This document shows, in pieces, positions 24,674 to 33,105 of a DNA stretch of 64,000 nt. The notes below the pieces were generated by a model. The model made no database searches. It saw nothing but the letters and a program-made list of their open reading frames with translations, and had not been told where the DNA came from. This stretch comes from Methanomassiliicoccus sp. (lineage in GTDB: Archaea; Thermoplasmatota; Thermoplasmata; Methanomassiliicoccales; Methanomassiliicoccaceae), in assembly GCA_016109435.1 (NCBI GenBank), contig JAEILR010000003.1:124001-188000 (forward strand). Reading direction: 5' to 3'. Every line of letters starts with the position of its first letter. Position 1 is the stretch's first letter. Made by a program: the position numbers and the translations under genes.

Positions 24674-25764
24674 GGGACCTCCACGCCAGGCGCATCGTCG
24701 TCAAGATAGGGACCAACACCATCTGCCGGGAGGACGGCACGGTAGATCAGGCGTACATCGACGACGTCGCCCGACAGGTGGTGGAGCTACAGGGACGGGG
24801 CATCGAGGCCATGGTAGTGACGTCCGGGGCCATCGGCTCCGGCTCCTCGGAGCTGGGGCTGGACGGGAAGAACAAGGACGTGGCCATGAAGCAGGCCTGC
24901 GCCGCCGTGGGCCAGGCCACGCTGATGCTGGCCTGGCGGGAATCGTTCCACCGCTACGGGAAGAGCGTGGGGCAGGTGCTGCTCACCTATGGGGCCTTCT
25001 CCGACCGGGCCAGGTACCTGGACCTGAGAAAGGCGATCGACGAGATGTTCCGCCTGGGGGTGGTGCCGGTGGTCAACGAGAACGACGTCATATCCACCGA
25101 CGAGATCGACGAGATCTTCGGGGACAATGACAAGCTCTCGGCCTTGGTGGCCAGCAAGATGGACGCCGACCTCCTCATCCTGCTCACGGACGTGGAGGGA
25201 CTGTATGACCGTAACCCGGAGGCGGACAGGGACGCCAAGCTCATCCCCACCGTGGACGAGGTCACCAAGGACATCGAGCGCATCGCCGGCACCAGGAAGA
25301 ACGAGCGGTCCACCGGCGGCATGCGCACCAAGATCAATGCCGCCAAGATCGCCATGCAGTCAGGGTGCAACATGATCATCGCCAACGGGCGGACGCCGAA
25401 CGTCATCGAGCGGGTGGCCGCCGGCGAGGAGATCGGCACCCTGTTCACCGCCCGCTCCCACTATACTAACCGGGAGCGGTGGATCCTGTTCGCCTGCCCC
25501 CGGGGGAAGATAACCGTGGACGAGGGGGCGGAGAATGCCCTCCATGCCGGGCGCTCCCTCCTGCCCTGCGGGATCGTGTCCGCCGAAGGCCGGTTCAAGA
25601 AGGGGGACGTGGTCCGCATCAACACCCTGGGAAAGGGCATCGTGAACTACTCCACGGCCGAGCTGCAGGCCCTGATCCAAAAGTGCCAGGAGGATAGGGC
25701 GGCGGGCCGTAACGGGAACGGGACCACGGTCATCAACCACGAGAACGTGGTTTTCCACGATTAG
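24670..25764 (+). CDS. proB: Glutamate 5-kinase
   Basis: A 364-residue amino-acid-kinase enzyme with a C-terminal PUA domain. The N-terminus IVVKIGTNTIC and TSGAIGSGSSEL, with VNENDVISTDEI and FGDNDKLSALVA, are ProB signatures. GGMRTKINAAKIA is the kinase C-terminal motif. The last 90 residues (GKITVDEGAENAL, GRFKKGDVVRI) form the PUA domain. It phosphorylates glutamate, the first and normally proline-inhibited step. The start ATG overlaps the stop of proA. Its TAG overlaps the convergent flavodoxin gene by four bases. Confidence 0.96.
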   Translation: MRDLHARRIVVKIGTNTICREDGTVDQAYIDDVARQVVELQGRGIEAMVVTSGAIGSGSSELGLDGKNKDVAMKQACAAVGQATLMLAWRESFHRYGKSVGQVLLTYGAFSDRARYLDLRKAIDEMFRLGVVPVVNENDVISTDEIDEIFGDNDKLSALVASKMDADLLILLTDVEGLYDRNPEADRDAKLIPTVDEVTKDIERIAGTRKNERSTGGMRTKINAAKIAMQSGCNMIIANGRTPNVIERVAAGEEIGTLFTARSHYTNRERWILFACPRGKITVDEGAENALHAGRSLLPCGIVSAEGRFKKGDVVRINTLGKGIVNYSTAELQALIQKCQEDRAAGRNGNGTTVINHENVVFHD

Positions 25765-26294
25765 GGGCAGAGGGCCCGGGCCCATGCCCGGACCTCCTGC
25801 CATTCGCGGAAGTCGTACGGCTGGGAAGGGTCGATACCCTTTCCCCGCAGCCGCTTCTTCGTGCCCACCCCGGCCAGGAGGGCCTTGGTGAGGGTGTTGT
25901 AGCGGCCGAAGTCGATGACCCCCCCGAACATGCCCTTCGCCACCGGCGACAGGCCGGGCACCCCGGCGGCGACATCATCGAGGTACATCTTGCGGCCGGC
26001 CTCGACCTTCTCGGGGAACAGCACGTCGCTGCAGCTCACGAATAGGGCGACCTTCCTTTCCGTCAGAGCGGGAGCGGAGGACTCCAGGAAGCGCTGCGCT
26101 TCCTTGGTCCACTTGCCCACGAAGACGGAGCTTCCCAGCACCACCAGGTCGTATCCGTCCACTCCCCCGCCGGCGCCGTCCCGGAGGTCGAGGACGTCGA
26201 CCTCGTAGCCTCCTTTGGTCAGCTCCTCCCCGATGATCTCGGCGATGCGGGCGGTCGTTCCGTACCTCGTCCCGAACGCCACCAGCGCCTTCAT
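25761..26294 (-). CDS. Flavodoxin-domain protein (HemG-like)
   Basis: A 177-residue protein with the flavodoxin FMN loop FGTRYGTTARIAEII at the N-terminus and VVLGSSVFVGKWTKEAQRFL, the pattern of menaquinone-dependent protoporphyrinogen oxidase-like flavodoxins. The cofactor is presumably FMN. The role is unknown in an organism without evident HemG-type heme synthesis here. It is translationally coupled to the membrane protein upstream (ATGA at 26291-26294) and converges with proB. Confidence 0.82.
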   Translation of the reverse strand: MKALVAFGTRYGTTARIAEIIGEELTKGGYEVDVLDLRDGAGGGVDGYDLVVLGSSVFVGKWTKEAQRFLESSAPALTERKVALFVSCSDVLFPEKVEAGRKMYLDDVAAGVPGLSPVAKGMFGGVIDFGRYNTLTKALLAGVGTKKRLRGKGIDPSQPYDFREWQEVRAWARALCP

Positions 26295-26704
26295 GCCCTC
26301 GCCCCCGCTGTCCTCAGCGCCTCGCTCCGTTTGATCGCCAGGTAGGTGATGGTGATCACCGGGACCACGAGCCCAATAACCGCCGAGGACTGGACCGTAA
26401 GCGCGGCGTACATGTCGTACACGATGGTGGCCACGGAAACGGCCACGGTGGCCTGGACGCCCCACTGCCGGCCCATGGCCAGACTGGCGGTGGCCGCGGC
26501 GCCGGCCAGCCCCAGGATGAGGAAGGGCGCGATGATGACCAGCATCTCGTTGCTCACCGGGGTCTCGATCAATGCCAACACCTGGTCCCTTGCCGCGGCG
26601 CCGAGCAGGCCCGCCCCGCTCAGGCCGAAGTAGGTGCGGAGCGCCGCCTGGACCGCGCCCAGGAAGGCGACCGCGCCGATGCCGAACTTGGAGATATGTT
26701 CCAC
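26291..26704 (-). CDS. Four-helix membrane protein, coupled to the flavodoxin gene
   Basis: A 137-residue protein with about four hydrophobic segments: around GIGAVAFLGAVQAAL, EMLVIIAPFLILGLAGAAAT, ATVAVSVATIVYDMYAAL and SAVIGLVVPVITITYLAI. No family recognised. The stop codon overlaps the next start by four bases. The pairing suggests a membrane partner for the flavodoxin. Confidence 0.62.
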   Translation of the reverse strand: MEHISKFGIGAVAFLGAVQAALRTYFGLSGAGLLGAAARDQVLALIETPVSNEMLVIIAPFLILGLAGAAATASLAMGRQWGVQATVAVSVATIVYDMYAALTVQSSAVIGLVVPVITITYLAIKRSEALRTAGARA

Positions 26705-26846
26705 TTATTTCACCTTGAACAGAAGAGCGAGGCCCAGCTCTTCTTTTTGCGTCAACGGAGGTGGTGAAAAGATGCCCGACCGGGCCTCTCCACGTCCATA
26801 TTTTCAATGTGTTCCGGTAGGAAAATGACCTGGCGGCGAGGTGAGA

Positions 26847-27758
26847 TCACACGCTGGCCCGGTGGGCGAGCGGTGGGGTGGTGCCCTTGATCCCCTCGTA
26901 GTACCGAGCGTCCATGATGATGTTGGGGACGACCTCCTCGTACACCCGGTCCTCTTCCAGCCCCGCCACCAGCTCGTTGAGGGCGCGGATGCTAGGCGAC
27001 CAGGTCATGCAGATGATGGCGTCCGGCCGGTCGCTGAAACTGTAGGTGATGATCTCCCGCATGGACAGCCTGCGGACCAGGGCCGCGGCCACCTTCTCCC
27101 GGTCCGCCCCGGCACGCACCCTGAGGTGGATGGCGGACACCACATCCCCGGACTGCTGGGGATACCACCCGATGGCGAAATGGACCAGGTTCCCCTTCAG
27201 CAGCCGTTCGATATGGCGGTTGACGGTCCTCGGCGCCACGCCCAGCTCCTTCGCCACCTCGGTCACTGGCCGGCGGGAATCGCCCCTAAGGGCCTCCACG
27301 ATCTTCACGTCCATGGGATAGATCAGGGCTGTGTCATCCACGTCCATGAGGCCGGGGTTGTAGACGATGCCCACGGTCGGCCGCACCAGCTTGGCGGTCT
27401 TGGCCACCGAGGAGGTGAAGCGGTTGATCCTCCCGGGGTCCACGACCGCGCCGCCGATGTAGAGGTACTTGCCCGACGCCACCATGGCCATGTCCATCTC
27501 CTTCTCCCCGTTCAGCGACTCCAGCACCCGGTTGACCGATGCGGCCTCCGACCGGCCGTGGACAAGGACCCAGGTCGAACGATAAGCCCTCGCGGAGAAG
27601 GCGGCGTTGAAGCCGAATATCACCCCGGAGGCGATGAGGTCCTGCACCCTACGGTGGGCGCTCTGCACGCTTATGCCCACGGCCTTGGCCAGTTCAGAGT
27701 AGGGCATCCGGGAGTTGAAGATCAGCAGCCGGCACAGCGCCACGTCGGTCTCGTCCAT
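26847..27758 (-). CDS. Double winged-helix Lrp/AsnC-like regulator, divergent from hgc genes
   Basis: A 303-residue paralogue of 15174-16079. Two HTH modules, MPYSELAKAVGISVQSAHRRV (first 40 residues) and VTEVAKELGVAPRTVNRHIE (about 155-180), each precede an alpha/beta region. It starts with MDETD like its paralogue. It is divergent from the AbrB-like/hgcA/hgcB operon, with 118 bases between start codons that hold repeated GAATATTC palindromes. Control of hgcAB is therefore a reasonable inference. The ligand is unknown. Confidence 0.82.
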   Translation of the reverse strand: MDETDVALCRLLIFNSRMPYSELAKAVGISVQSAHRRVQDLIASGVIFGFNAAFSARAYRSTWVLVHGRSEAASVNRVLESLNGEKEMDMAMVASGKYLYIGGAVVDPGRINRFTSSVAKTAKLVRPTVGIVYNPGLMDVDDTALIYPMDVKIVEALRGDSRRPVTEVAKELGVAPRTVNRHIERLLKGNLVHFAIGWYPQQSGDVVSAIHLRVRAGADREKVAAALVRRLSMREIITYSFSDRPDAIICMTWSPSIRALNELVAGLEEDRVYEEVVPNIIMDARYYEGIKGTTPPLAHRASV

Positions 27759-27784
27759 CAGCGGCCGTGAGAGGACATACGATA

Positions 27785-27876
27785 CTATATTGGTTACTTT
27801 GGTCGATGAAAAATCAGAATATTCAGAATATTCAGAAAGTTATTAAACAAAGAGAGCGATAAGGCGGCGTTATCCC
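27785..27876 (+). promoter_or_regulatory. Divergent hgc promoter with GAATATTC repeats
   Basis: Two tandem copies of CAGAATATT (27815-27832) followed by CAGAAAGTT make two GAATATTC palindromes nine bases apart (27817-27824 and 27826-27833). A TATA box TTATTAAA (27840-27847) comes directly after, about 30 bases before the ATG at 27877, so the mRNA is probably nearly leaderless. A minus-strand AATATAG (27785-27791) could serve the divergent regulator. Confidence 0.55.
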
Positions 27877-28143
27877 ATGGTCAAGAAGGTGAAGGATCAG
27901 GCGTGTTGCCCCGATGAGGAGGAGCAGCACCGGGTGGAAGCCATAATCAGCGTGGACGAGCGAGGTCAGACCGTCCTGCCGAAGAGCATCAGGGAGAGGT
28001 TCGATCTCCGGCCAGGGGACAAGCTGGCGCTGGTGACGAAGGAGCGCGACGGCAAGGTCTGCTGCCTTTACCTGTTCAAGGCCACCGACCTGATGGCCAC
28101 CGTGAAGGACCGCTTTGGCCCCCTCCTGGAGGAGGGGAGATGA
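27877..28143 (+). CDS. AbrB/MazE-type swapped-hairpin protein of the hgcAB-associated kind
   Basis: An 88-residue protein with a SpoVT-AbrB domain: ISVDERGQTVLPKSIRERFDLRPGDKLAL is the usual swapped-hairpin sequence. There is a CC pair near the N-terminus (DQACCPDEEE) and another in GKVCCLYLF. Small proteins of this type accompany hgcAB in other organisms. The fold is DNA-binding in relatives, so it may regulate the operon. The two CC pairs could bind metal; that is speculation. Its stop overlaps the hgcA start (ATGA). Confidence 0.82.
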   Translation: MVKKVKDQACCPDEEEQHRVEAIISVDERGQTVLPKSIRERFDLRPGDKLALVTKERDGKVCCLYLFKATDLMATVKDRFGPLLEEGR

Positions 28144-29120
28144 CCATGGAGCTGATGAGCGCCGGCTGCGAGATGAGCGGCCAGAACCGCTGGGATCATG
28201 TCCAGGCCCGGGTCGGATATCGGCGGGGGGAGCATCGCGTGGCCCCCGGCCTCTATCGTTTCGGCCAGCCGTCGAGGGCCTCCCCGGTCCTCGCCTCCGC
28301 TAACTACACCCTGAGCTTCGACGCCCTGAGGACCTCCCTACGAGGGATCGACGCCTACATCCTGGTGCTGGACACCAAAGGCATCAATGTATGGTGCGCG
28401 GCGGGCAAGGGGACCTTCGGCACCGAGGAGATGGTCTCCCGCATACGCGACACATCCCTCGCTGAGGTGGTCGACCACCGGAGGATCGTGCTCCCGCAGC
28501 TGGGAGCGCCGGGGGTGGCCGCCCACCAGGTGAAGAAGGAGACCGGGTTCACCGTTGAGTATGGCCCGGTCCGGGCCGCGGACATACCTGAATACCTCCG
28601 CCTAGGGCACGCCACCGAGGAGATGCGGCGGGTGAACTTTCCCCTGAAGGACCGTGCCGTCCTGACCCCGGTGGAGGTGGTCCAGTCGTTAAAGTACCTG
28701 CTGCCGGCGATGGTGCTCCTGTTCCTGGTGGGAGGCATTGGAGGGGCGATGATCGCGGTGGCGGCGGTGCTGGGAGGGGCGGTGCTGTTCCCTCTCCTGC
28801 TTCCTTACCTTCCCACCAGGGAATTTTCCTCCAAGGGCTTGATTCTGGGAGCGGCGCTCTCCCTGCCATTCTCCTACCAGCACGCCGTGGGCAGCGCCTT
28901 ACCTCTATGGACGGTCGCGCTCTTCGCCCTGGCTCTCGCCATGATGATGGCCGCGGTGGTCGGATACATCGGCCTCAATTTCACCGGCTGCTCCACATAC
29001 GCGTCCAGAACCGGGGTGCGCAAGGAGATCTTCCGGTGGATGCCGGTGATGGTAGGGATGTTGATCGTTGGGGCGGTCCTCATGATCGTGACTTTAGGTT
29101 TCGGAGAGGGGTGGTTCTGA
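28140..29120 (+). CDS. hgcA: Mercury methylation corrinoid protein HgcA
   Basis: A 326-residue protein. The N-terminal corrinoid domain carries the diagnostic cap-helix motif NVWCAAGKGTFGT, with Cys86 as the expected lower axial cobalt ligand. The C-terminal half (about 175-325) has five hydrophobic helices, as known for HgcA. The family transfers a methyl carbanion from corrinoid to Hg(II), making methylmercury at the membrane. The strong ribosome site GGAGGAGGGG precedes the ATG at 28140, which overlaps the stop of the AbrB-like gene. hgcB follows with a one-base overlap. Confidence 0.96.
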   Translation: MTMELMSAGCEMSGQNRWDHVQARVGYRRGEHRVAPGLYRFGQPSRASPVLASANYTLSFDALRTSLRGIDAYILVLDTKGINVWCAAGKGTFGTEEMVSRIRDTSLAEVVDHRRIVLPQLGAPGVAAHQVKKETGFTVEYGPVRAADIPEYLRLGHATEEMRRVNFPLKDRAVLTPVEVVQSLKYLLPAMVLLFLVGGIGGAMIAVAAVLGGAVLFPLLLPYLPTREFSSKGLILGAALSLPFSYQHAVGSALPLWTVALFALALAMMMAAVVGYIGLNFTGCSTYASRTGVRKEIFRWMPVMVGMLIVGAVLMIVTLGFGEGWF

Positions 29121-29434
29121 TGATGGACATACCGATGATGACGGTCGAGAAGATGGACGAGAACGGGGTGAACACCCTGCGCTACCTGCCGGGGAGGTGC
29201 GTTAACTGCGGGCGGTGCTCCGAGGTGTGCCCCCACAGGGTGTTCCTTGCGGGAGAACGGAGGGCGGTGCTGTCCTCTCCCGACCAATGCATGGAGTGCG
29301 GGGCCTGTATGCTCAACTGTCCGGCCGGGGCCATCATGGTCGATTCAGGGGTGGGCTGCGCCGCGGCGATGATCAAGGCCGCCCTGACCGGCAGCAAGGA
29401 GGTCACCTGCGGGCCGGATTGCTGCGGACGGTGA
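29120..29434 (+). CDS. hgcB: Ferredoxin HgcB of mercury methylation
   Basis: A 104-residue dicluster ferredoxin. Cluster Cys are C27, C30, C33, C37 and C57, C60, C63, C67. The HgcB-specific ECGACMLNCPAGAIMV with the extra Cys80 (SGVGCAAAMI) is present, as is the C-terminal Cys group (C97, C101, C102). It should reduce the HgcA corrinoid and may hand over mercury. The start is the ATG overlapping the hgcA TGA (TGATG), with GGAGAGGGG upstream. Together with hgcA this makes a complete pair. Confidence 0.95.
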   Translation: MMDIPMMTVEKMDENGVNTLRYLPGRCVNCGRCSEVCPHRVFLAGERRAVLSSPDQCMECGACMLNCPAGAIMVDSGVGCAAAMIKAALTGSKEVTCGPDCCGR

Positions 29435-29478
29435 CCGGGCAAAGGATTTTGTTCCATCGATGACAATAATTCCCGCTG

Positions 29479-29907
29479 ATGGCGCTGTCATCCCTCAGTC
29501 TACCGAACCTCGTGCTCCAACTGATCATCCTGTTACTGCTTGTCCTAGGCGGGGCGCTGATGAAGTTCTGGAAGAACTTGCGGCTCCATCCCATCGTCCT
29601 CACCCTGGCCACCGTCCTGAACATCGCCAGCGTGGTGCTGGTCATGCTTCCGTCGACCCGCCGGGCCCTCCCCGGGTCGTGGGATAACATCGACATGGCC
29701 TTCGGCCTCCTGCTCGTCCATCACTCCATCGGGCTGGTGGCCCTGGCCTTCTCGGTCGTGCTGGTCGGAGGATGGCTGCTCTCCGGGAGGAAGCCCAACG
29801 GATGCCCGGGAAGCGCGAAGAACAAGAAATGGATCATGCGCATCACCTTCAGCACCTGGGCGTTGTCCCTCATCCTGGGCATCTTCCTGTACGCCGCATA
29901 CCTGTGA
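29479..29907 (+). CDS. Small four-helix membrane protein, DUF420-like
   Basis: A 142-residue protein with four hydrophobic segments. Conserved-looking His residues lie in RLHPIVL and LLVHHSIGLVAL. It resembles the DUF420/YozB-like group, small membrane proteins sometimes near heme or copper oxidase genes. That match is weak. It begins 44 bases after hgcB on the same strand and could be the last gene of that transcript, although no mercury role is implied. Confidence 0.62.
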   Translation: MALSSLSLPNLVLQLIILLLLVLGGALMKFWKNLRLHPIVLTLATVLNIASVVLVMLPSTRRALPGSWDNIDMAFGLLLVHHSIGLVALAFSVVLVGGWLLSGRKPNGCPGSAKNKKWIMRITFSTWALSLILGIFLYAAYL

Positions 29908-29913
29908 GCGTTC

Positions 29914-30489
29914 TCAGGGACCGGACCAGGATGCCGATGTCCTCCGACCCCTGAGCTCCTCCCTCACGGCCAGGTACATGATGGTGTTATAGATCGCCGA
30001 GAAGACGGAGACCACGATCGCGAACTGCATGATGAACCGTGCGAGTTCGTTGGTGAGCCAGAAGAACACCCCGCTCAGCGGGCCGGTGAGGTAGTTCACC
30101 AGCTTGGTAACGTCGAACGGGTACACGACCAGGAGGTAGGAGGCGGCAATGATGAAGATGACCGAACCGATGATGTCGGCAAGCCGTCCCAGGTTCCTAC
30201 TGGCGGTGATGGCACGGATCAGGCCGGGGAAGATGCCGTAGAGCAGCGAGCCGTACAGGGCCACCTGCTCCAGGGGCCCGAACTCATCGGTGAAGAACCC
30301 CACCCCGCTCATCTGGATGTCGATGAGCACGGCGAAGATGAACAGGATGAACACTATTCCGATCACGCTGCCGATGCGCTCACCCATGCCCAGCCTCTCG
30401 CGGCCGGCCTCCTGGAAAACCGTTCTTTGCCACCAGCTGCCAGGGGGGCTGGTCGGGACTGGCTCCGCGGTCACGTCATACCGTATCAC
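29914..30489 (-). CDS. Membrane protein of unknown function
   Basis: A 191-residue protein. After about 37 soluble residues (SWWQRTVFQEAGRERLGMGE) come roughly four hydrophobic segments, including IGSVIGIVFILFIFAVLID and IIGSVIFIIAASYLLVVYP, and a basic C-terminus. No family recognised. It is convergent with the DUF420-like gene and divergent from the APC permease. Confidence 0.62.
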   Translation of the reverse strand: MIRYDVTAEPVPTSPPGSWWQRTVFQEAGRERLGMGERIGSVIGIVFILFIFAVLIDIQMSGVGFFTDEFGPLEQVALYGSLLYGIFPGLIRAITASRNLGRLADIIGSVIFIIAASYLLVVYPFDVTKLVNYLTGPLSGVFFWLTNELARFIMQFAIVVSVFSAIYNTIMYLAVREELRGRRTSASWSGP

Positions 30490-30551
30490 GTTGGTCCTAG
30501 ATGAACTGCACCGTGGGGATGTTTATCTTCCGAGGCCCGATTACTGACATC

Positions 30552-31808
30552 ATGGCTGAGGGTTTGCGCCGGGAGATCGGCCTTTTCGGAGCGGTGGCCT
30601 ACGGGGTTGGGACGATCCTCGGAGCAGGGATCTATGCCCTTATCGGGGTCAGCACGGGCAAGGCCGGGAACGCGGTGTGGCTGGCCTTCGCCATCGCCGC
30701 GGGCATCGCCCTGTTCAGCGGACTGAGCTACGCCAAGCTGTCCTCCATCTTCCCGTCCAGCGGAGCCGAGTACGTATACGTGAAGGAGTCCTTCGGGTCC
30801 CGCTTCTGGGCCTTCATCGTCGGATGGCTGGTGCTCATCTCCAGCATCATCTCCGGGGCCGCGGTGGCGCTGGGCTTCGGAGGCTACCTGTTCGCCCTCA
30901 TCGACGTTCCCGTCGCCGTGGGGGCGAGCGCGCTCATCATCGTCATGTCCATGGTCAACTACCTGGGGATCAAGGAGTCGCTCACCCTCAACGTGATCCT
31001 CACCCTGATCGAGCTGGCAGGAGTGGTCATCGTCATCTTCATGGGGGTCGGGTTCCTCGGCACCGTCGATTACCTCCACATGCCCAATGGCCTAAGCGGA
31101 GTGATCGGAGCGGTGGGGATCATCTTCTTCGCTTTCATCGGGTTCGAGGGGCTGGTCAAGATCGGCGATGAGACCAAGGACGCTACCAGGACCATACCCC
31201 GGGCGCTCATCCTCTCGCTGGTCATCACCGCGGTGATCTACGTCCTGGTGGCGATCTCGGTGGTCAGCATCGTACCTTACCAGGACCTCGCCGCGTCCAC
31301 CTCCCCGCTCTCGGACGTAGCGCTGGTGGCCTCGGGGGAGGGCGCGTCCCTCCTTCTCACCGCGATCGCCATGATCGCTACCGCCAACACCGTCCTCATA
31401 ATCCTCATCGCCTCCTCCCGGATCGCTTTCGGCATGTCCGTCCGGGACGCCCTCCCGGACATCCTTTCCCAGGTCAACCCCCGGCGGGGGACCCCTCCCG
31501 CGGCCATCGCCATCACCATGGCCGCATCCCTCCTGTTCTGCTTCATCGGGGGGATCGAACTCACCGCCAACGTGGCCAACTTCACAATATTCCTGGTGTT
31601 CCTGGCGGTGAACCTGTCCGTGATCCAATTCTCCCGTAAGGGCAGGAACATGGGCCGGGGGTACGTGCTCTCCGCGGTGGTAGGATCCATAACCTCCCTG
31701 GCCATGCTCACACAGTTCAGCTGGGAGGTCGCCCTGCTGTCAGCGGTGATGACCCTGGCGGGCGCAGGGGTGTTCAAACTGTCCGAGGTGAGACCGGCCC
31801 TCTCATAG
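30552..31808 (+). CDS. APC-family amino acid permease
   Basis: A 418-residue protein with about 12 hydrophobic helices. The first helix motif VAYGVGTILGAGIYALIG is the APC substrate/sodium-site consensus (G-x-G-I). FFAFIGFEGLVKIGDETKD is the helix 6 region. It probably imports or exchanges an amino acid or amine; the substrate is unknown. The ATG at 30552 (MAEGLRREIGL) fits the family better than an ATG at 30501. It overlaps the convergent GNAT gene by six bases. Stop TAG. Confidence 0.88.
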   Translation: MAEGLRREIGLFGAVAYGVGTILGAGIYALIGVSTGKAGNAVWLAFAIAAGIALFSGLSYAKLSSIFPSSGAEYVYVKESFGSRFWAFIVGWLVLISSIISGAAVALGFGGYLFALIDVPVAVGASALIIVMSMVNYLGIKESLTLNVILTLIELAGVVIVIFMGVGFLGTVDYLHMPNGLSGVIGAVGIIFFAFIGFEGLVKIGDETKDATRTIPRALILSLVITAVIYVLVAISVVSIVPYQDLAASTSPLSDVALVASGEGASLLLTAIAMIATANTVLIILIASSRIAFGMSVRDALPDILSQVNPRRGTPPAAIAITMAASLLFCFIGGIELTANVANFTIFLVFLAVNLSVIQFSRKGRNMGRGYVLSAVVGSITSLAMLTQFSWEVALLSAVMTLAGAGVFKLSEVRPALS

Positions 31809-32270
31809 GTCGAGCACCATCTCGTGGTACGGCAGGACCTCCCCGCCCCCCAGGTCGTGGACCCGCTCGGCAACGAGGACGAACCCCATCCTCCGGTACA
31901 TCCGTCTCGATACCAGCGAAGCGTCCAGGCGCAGACGGGGAACGCCGTCGGCCCTGGCCCTCTCGATAAGGGTGGCGACCAGCTTCCTCCCGATGCCCCT
32001 GCCCTGAAATGACGGCTCCACGAACACCCTTCTTATCTCCCCGTCCACGAGGGCGGCCGTACCCACCAATTTGCCGTCCGCGAGCGCTATCAGGCATACC
32101 CCCGGCAGGTCGCGCCTGATAGCATCCAGTTCATGGTACCGTAGGAAGAAATCGATCGCCGCCGGCGAGTAGACCCCATGATATGAGGTCCTGACGGTCC
32201 TGACCACCAGGGAGCGGACCGCCGGTACGTCGCTTTCGATCATGGGGCGGATATCGAAGGGCGCGCTCAT
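31803..32270 (-). CDS. GNAT-family N-acetyltransferase
   Basis: A 155-residue protein with the GNAT core: IRPMIESDVPAVRSLV as the first strand-helix, GEIRRVFVEPSFQGRGIGRKL as motif A with the acetyl-CoA loop QGRGIG, and RMYRRMGFVLV as motif B. The acceptor is unknown. The ATG at 32270 (MSAPFDIRPM) is chosen over a start at 32315, which would add residues overlapping the upstream region of the divergent THUMP gene. Confidence 0.82.
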   Translation of the reverse strand: MSAPFDIRPMIESDVPAVRSLVVRTVRTSYHGVYSPAAIDFFLRYHELDAIRRDLPGVCLIALADGKLVGTAALVDGEIRRVFVEPSFQGRGIGRKLVATLIERARADGVPRLRLDASLVSRRMYRRMGFVLVAERVHDLGGGEVLPYHEMVLDL

Positions 32271-32341
32271 CTGTCGTGGTGCACCGCCTCTCACCTCGAT
32301 ATCCTTATCTATCACCGGGGCCCAAGAATTCAGGGAGGGAC

Positions 32342-32890
32342 ATGAGGGACTACAACTTACTGGTGACGTTCCACCATAATGAGAAGGCGAAGGCCGAGGA
32401 GGAGGTCGCGGCCCGCATCAAGGAGGCCGGGCTGGTGCTGGAGGACCTAATGGAATCCAGCGTGGACGGCCTGCTCATGGTGAGGGTCAGCGGCGATGGG
32501 AAGGAAGCGGTGAAAAAGCTTCGCGCCTTCGCCGTAAGGTTCCCCGAGCTCTTCCGCCATACCCACAGGTGGACGCCGATAGAGGAATGGGTCACCTCTG
32601 AGCCGGAGGTCATGGTGGCCGCGGCGAGAACGTTCGGACAGCGGATCGGGGACGACGAGCGCTGGAAGATGGCTCTGCAAAGTAGGCACTACGACGGCGG
32701 GCCGAGCCTCGATGTGGTGAAGATGCTCACCGAGCCGATCGACCGGGGGATCGTCGACCTGGAGAACCCCGACCTGGTGCTCAACGTGGAGATCATCGAG
32801 GGGTTCGCCGGTTTCAGCCTGCTGAACAGGGACGAACGCATGGACATCAATGAGATACGTTCGGAGATAGGCCTAGCGCGCATTTTCTGA
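32342..32890 (+). CDS. THUMP-domain RNA-binding protein (Tan1-like)
   Basis: A 182-residue protein. After about 75 residues of alpha/beta sequence (NLLVTFHHNEKAKAEEEV) comes a THUMP domain (about 60-165) with PIEEWVTSEPEVM, ALQSRHYDG and DLENPDLVLNVEII, the last being the classic THUMP strand-turn-strand. Relatives bind tRNA, and Tan1-like proteins assist tRNA cytidine acetylation. The ribosome site GGAGGGAC precedes the ATG at 32342. Confidence 0.8.
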   Translation: MRDYNLLVTFHHNEKAKAEEEVAARIKEAGLVLEDLMESSVDGLLMVRVSGDGKEAVKKLRAFAVRFPELFRHTHRWTPIEEWVTSEPEVMVAAARTFGQRIGDDERWKMALQSRHYDGGPSLDVVKMLTEPIDRGIVDLENPDLVLNVEIIEGFAGFSLLNRDERMDINEIRSEIGLARIF

Positions 32891-33105
32891 GACGACCCGG
32901 CCGCTCGGCGGCCGCCGCCCCGCGGTCACGGTCTTGCACGGGGCCGGCGGTTTTCCTGCTCATCGACGCGCGGGGTTATCTCTCCCGCTGAGAATGGAGA
33001 CCGAGGGTTTTTGAGCGGAGGATGTGACCAGCGCCCCCCTGCCCCGCTCGATGCTCCAAAGTCGTCCATCGAAACAACTGGCTATGTCCGGAAACAACGG
33101 GTTTA
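32891..33105. other. Intergenic region upstream of the corrinoid operon
   Basis: About 215 bases without a recognisable gene. The first 60 bases are very GC-rich with small inverted repeats (GGCCGCTCGGCGGCC), possibly part of a terminator for the THUMP gene. A weak continuation of an unrelated minus-strand frame is not considered coding. Confidence 0.45.

Noticed and set aside
27811-27841. Short CRISPR-like array
   Set aside because: Only two and a half nine-base direct repeats without spacers; better read as an operator.
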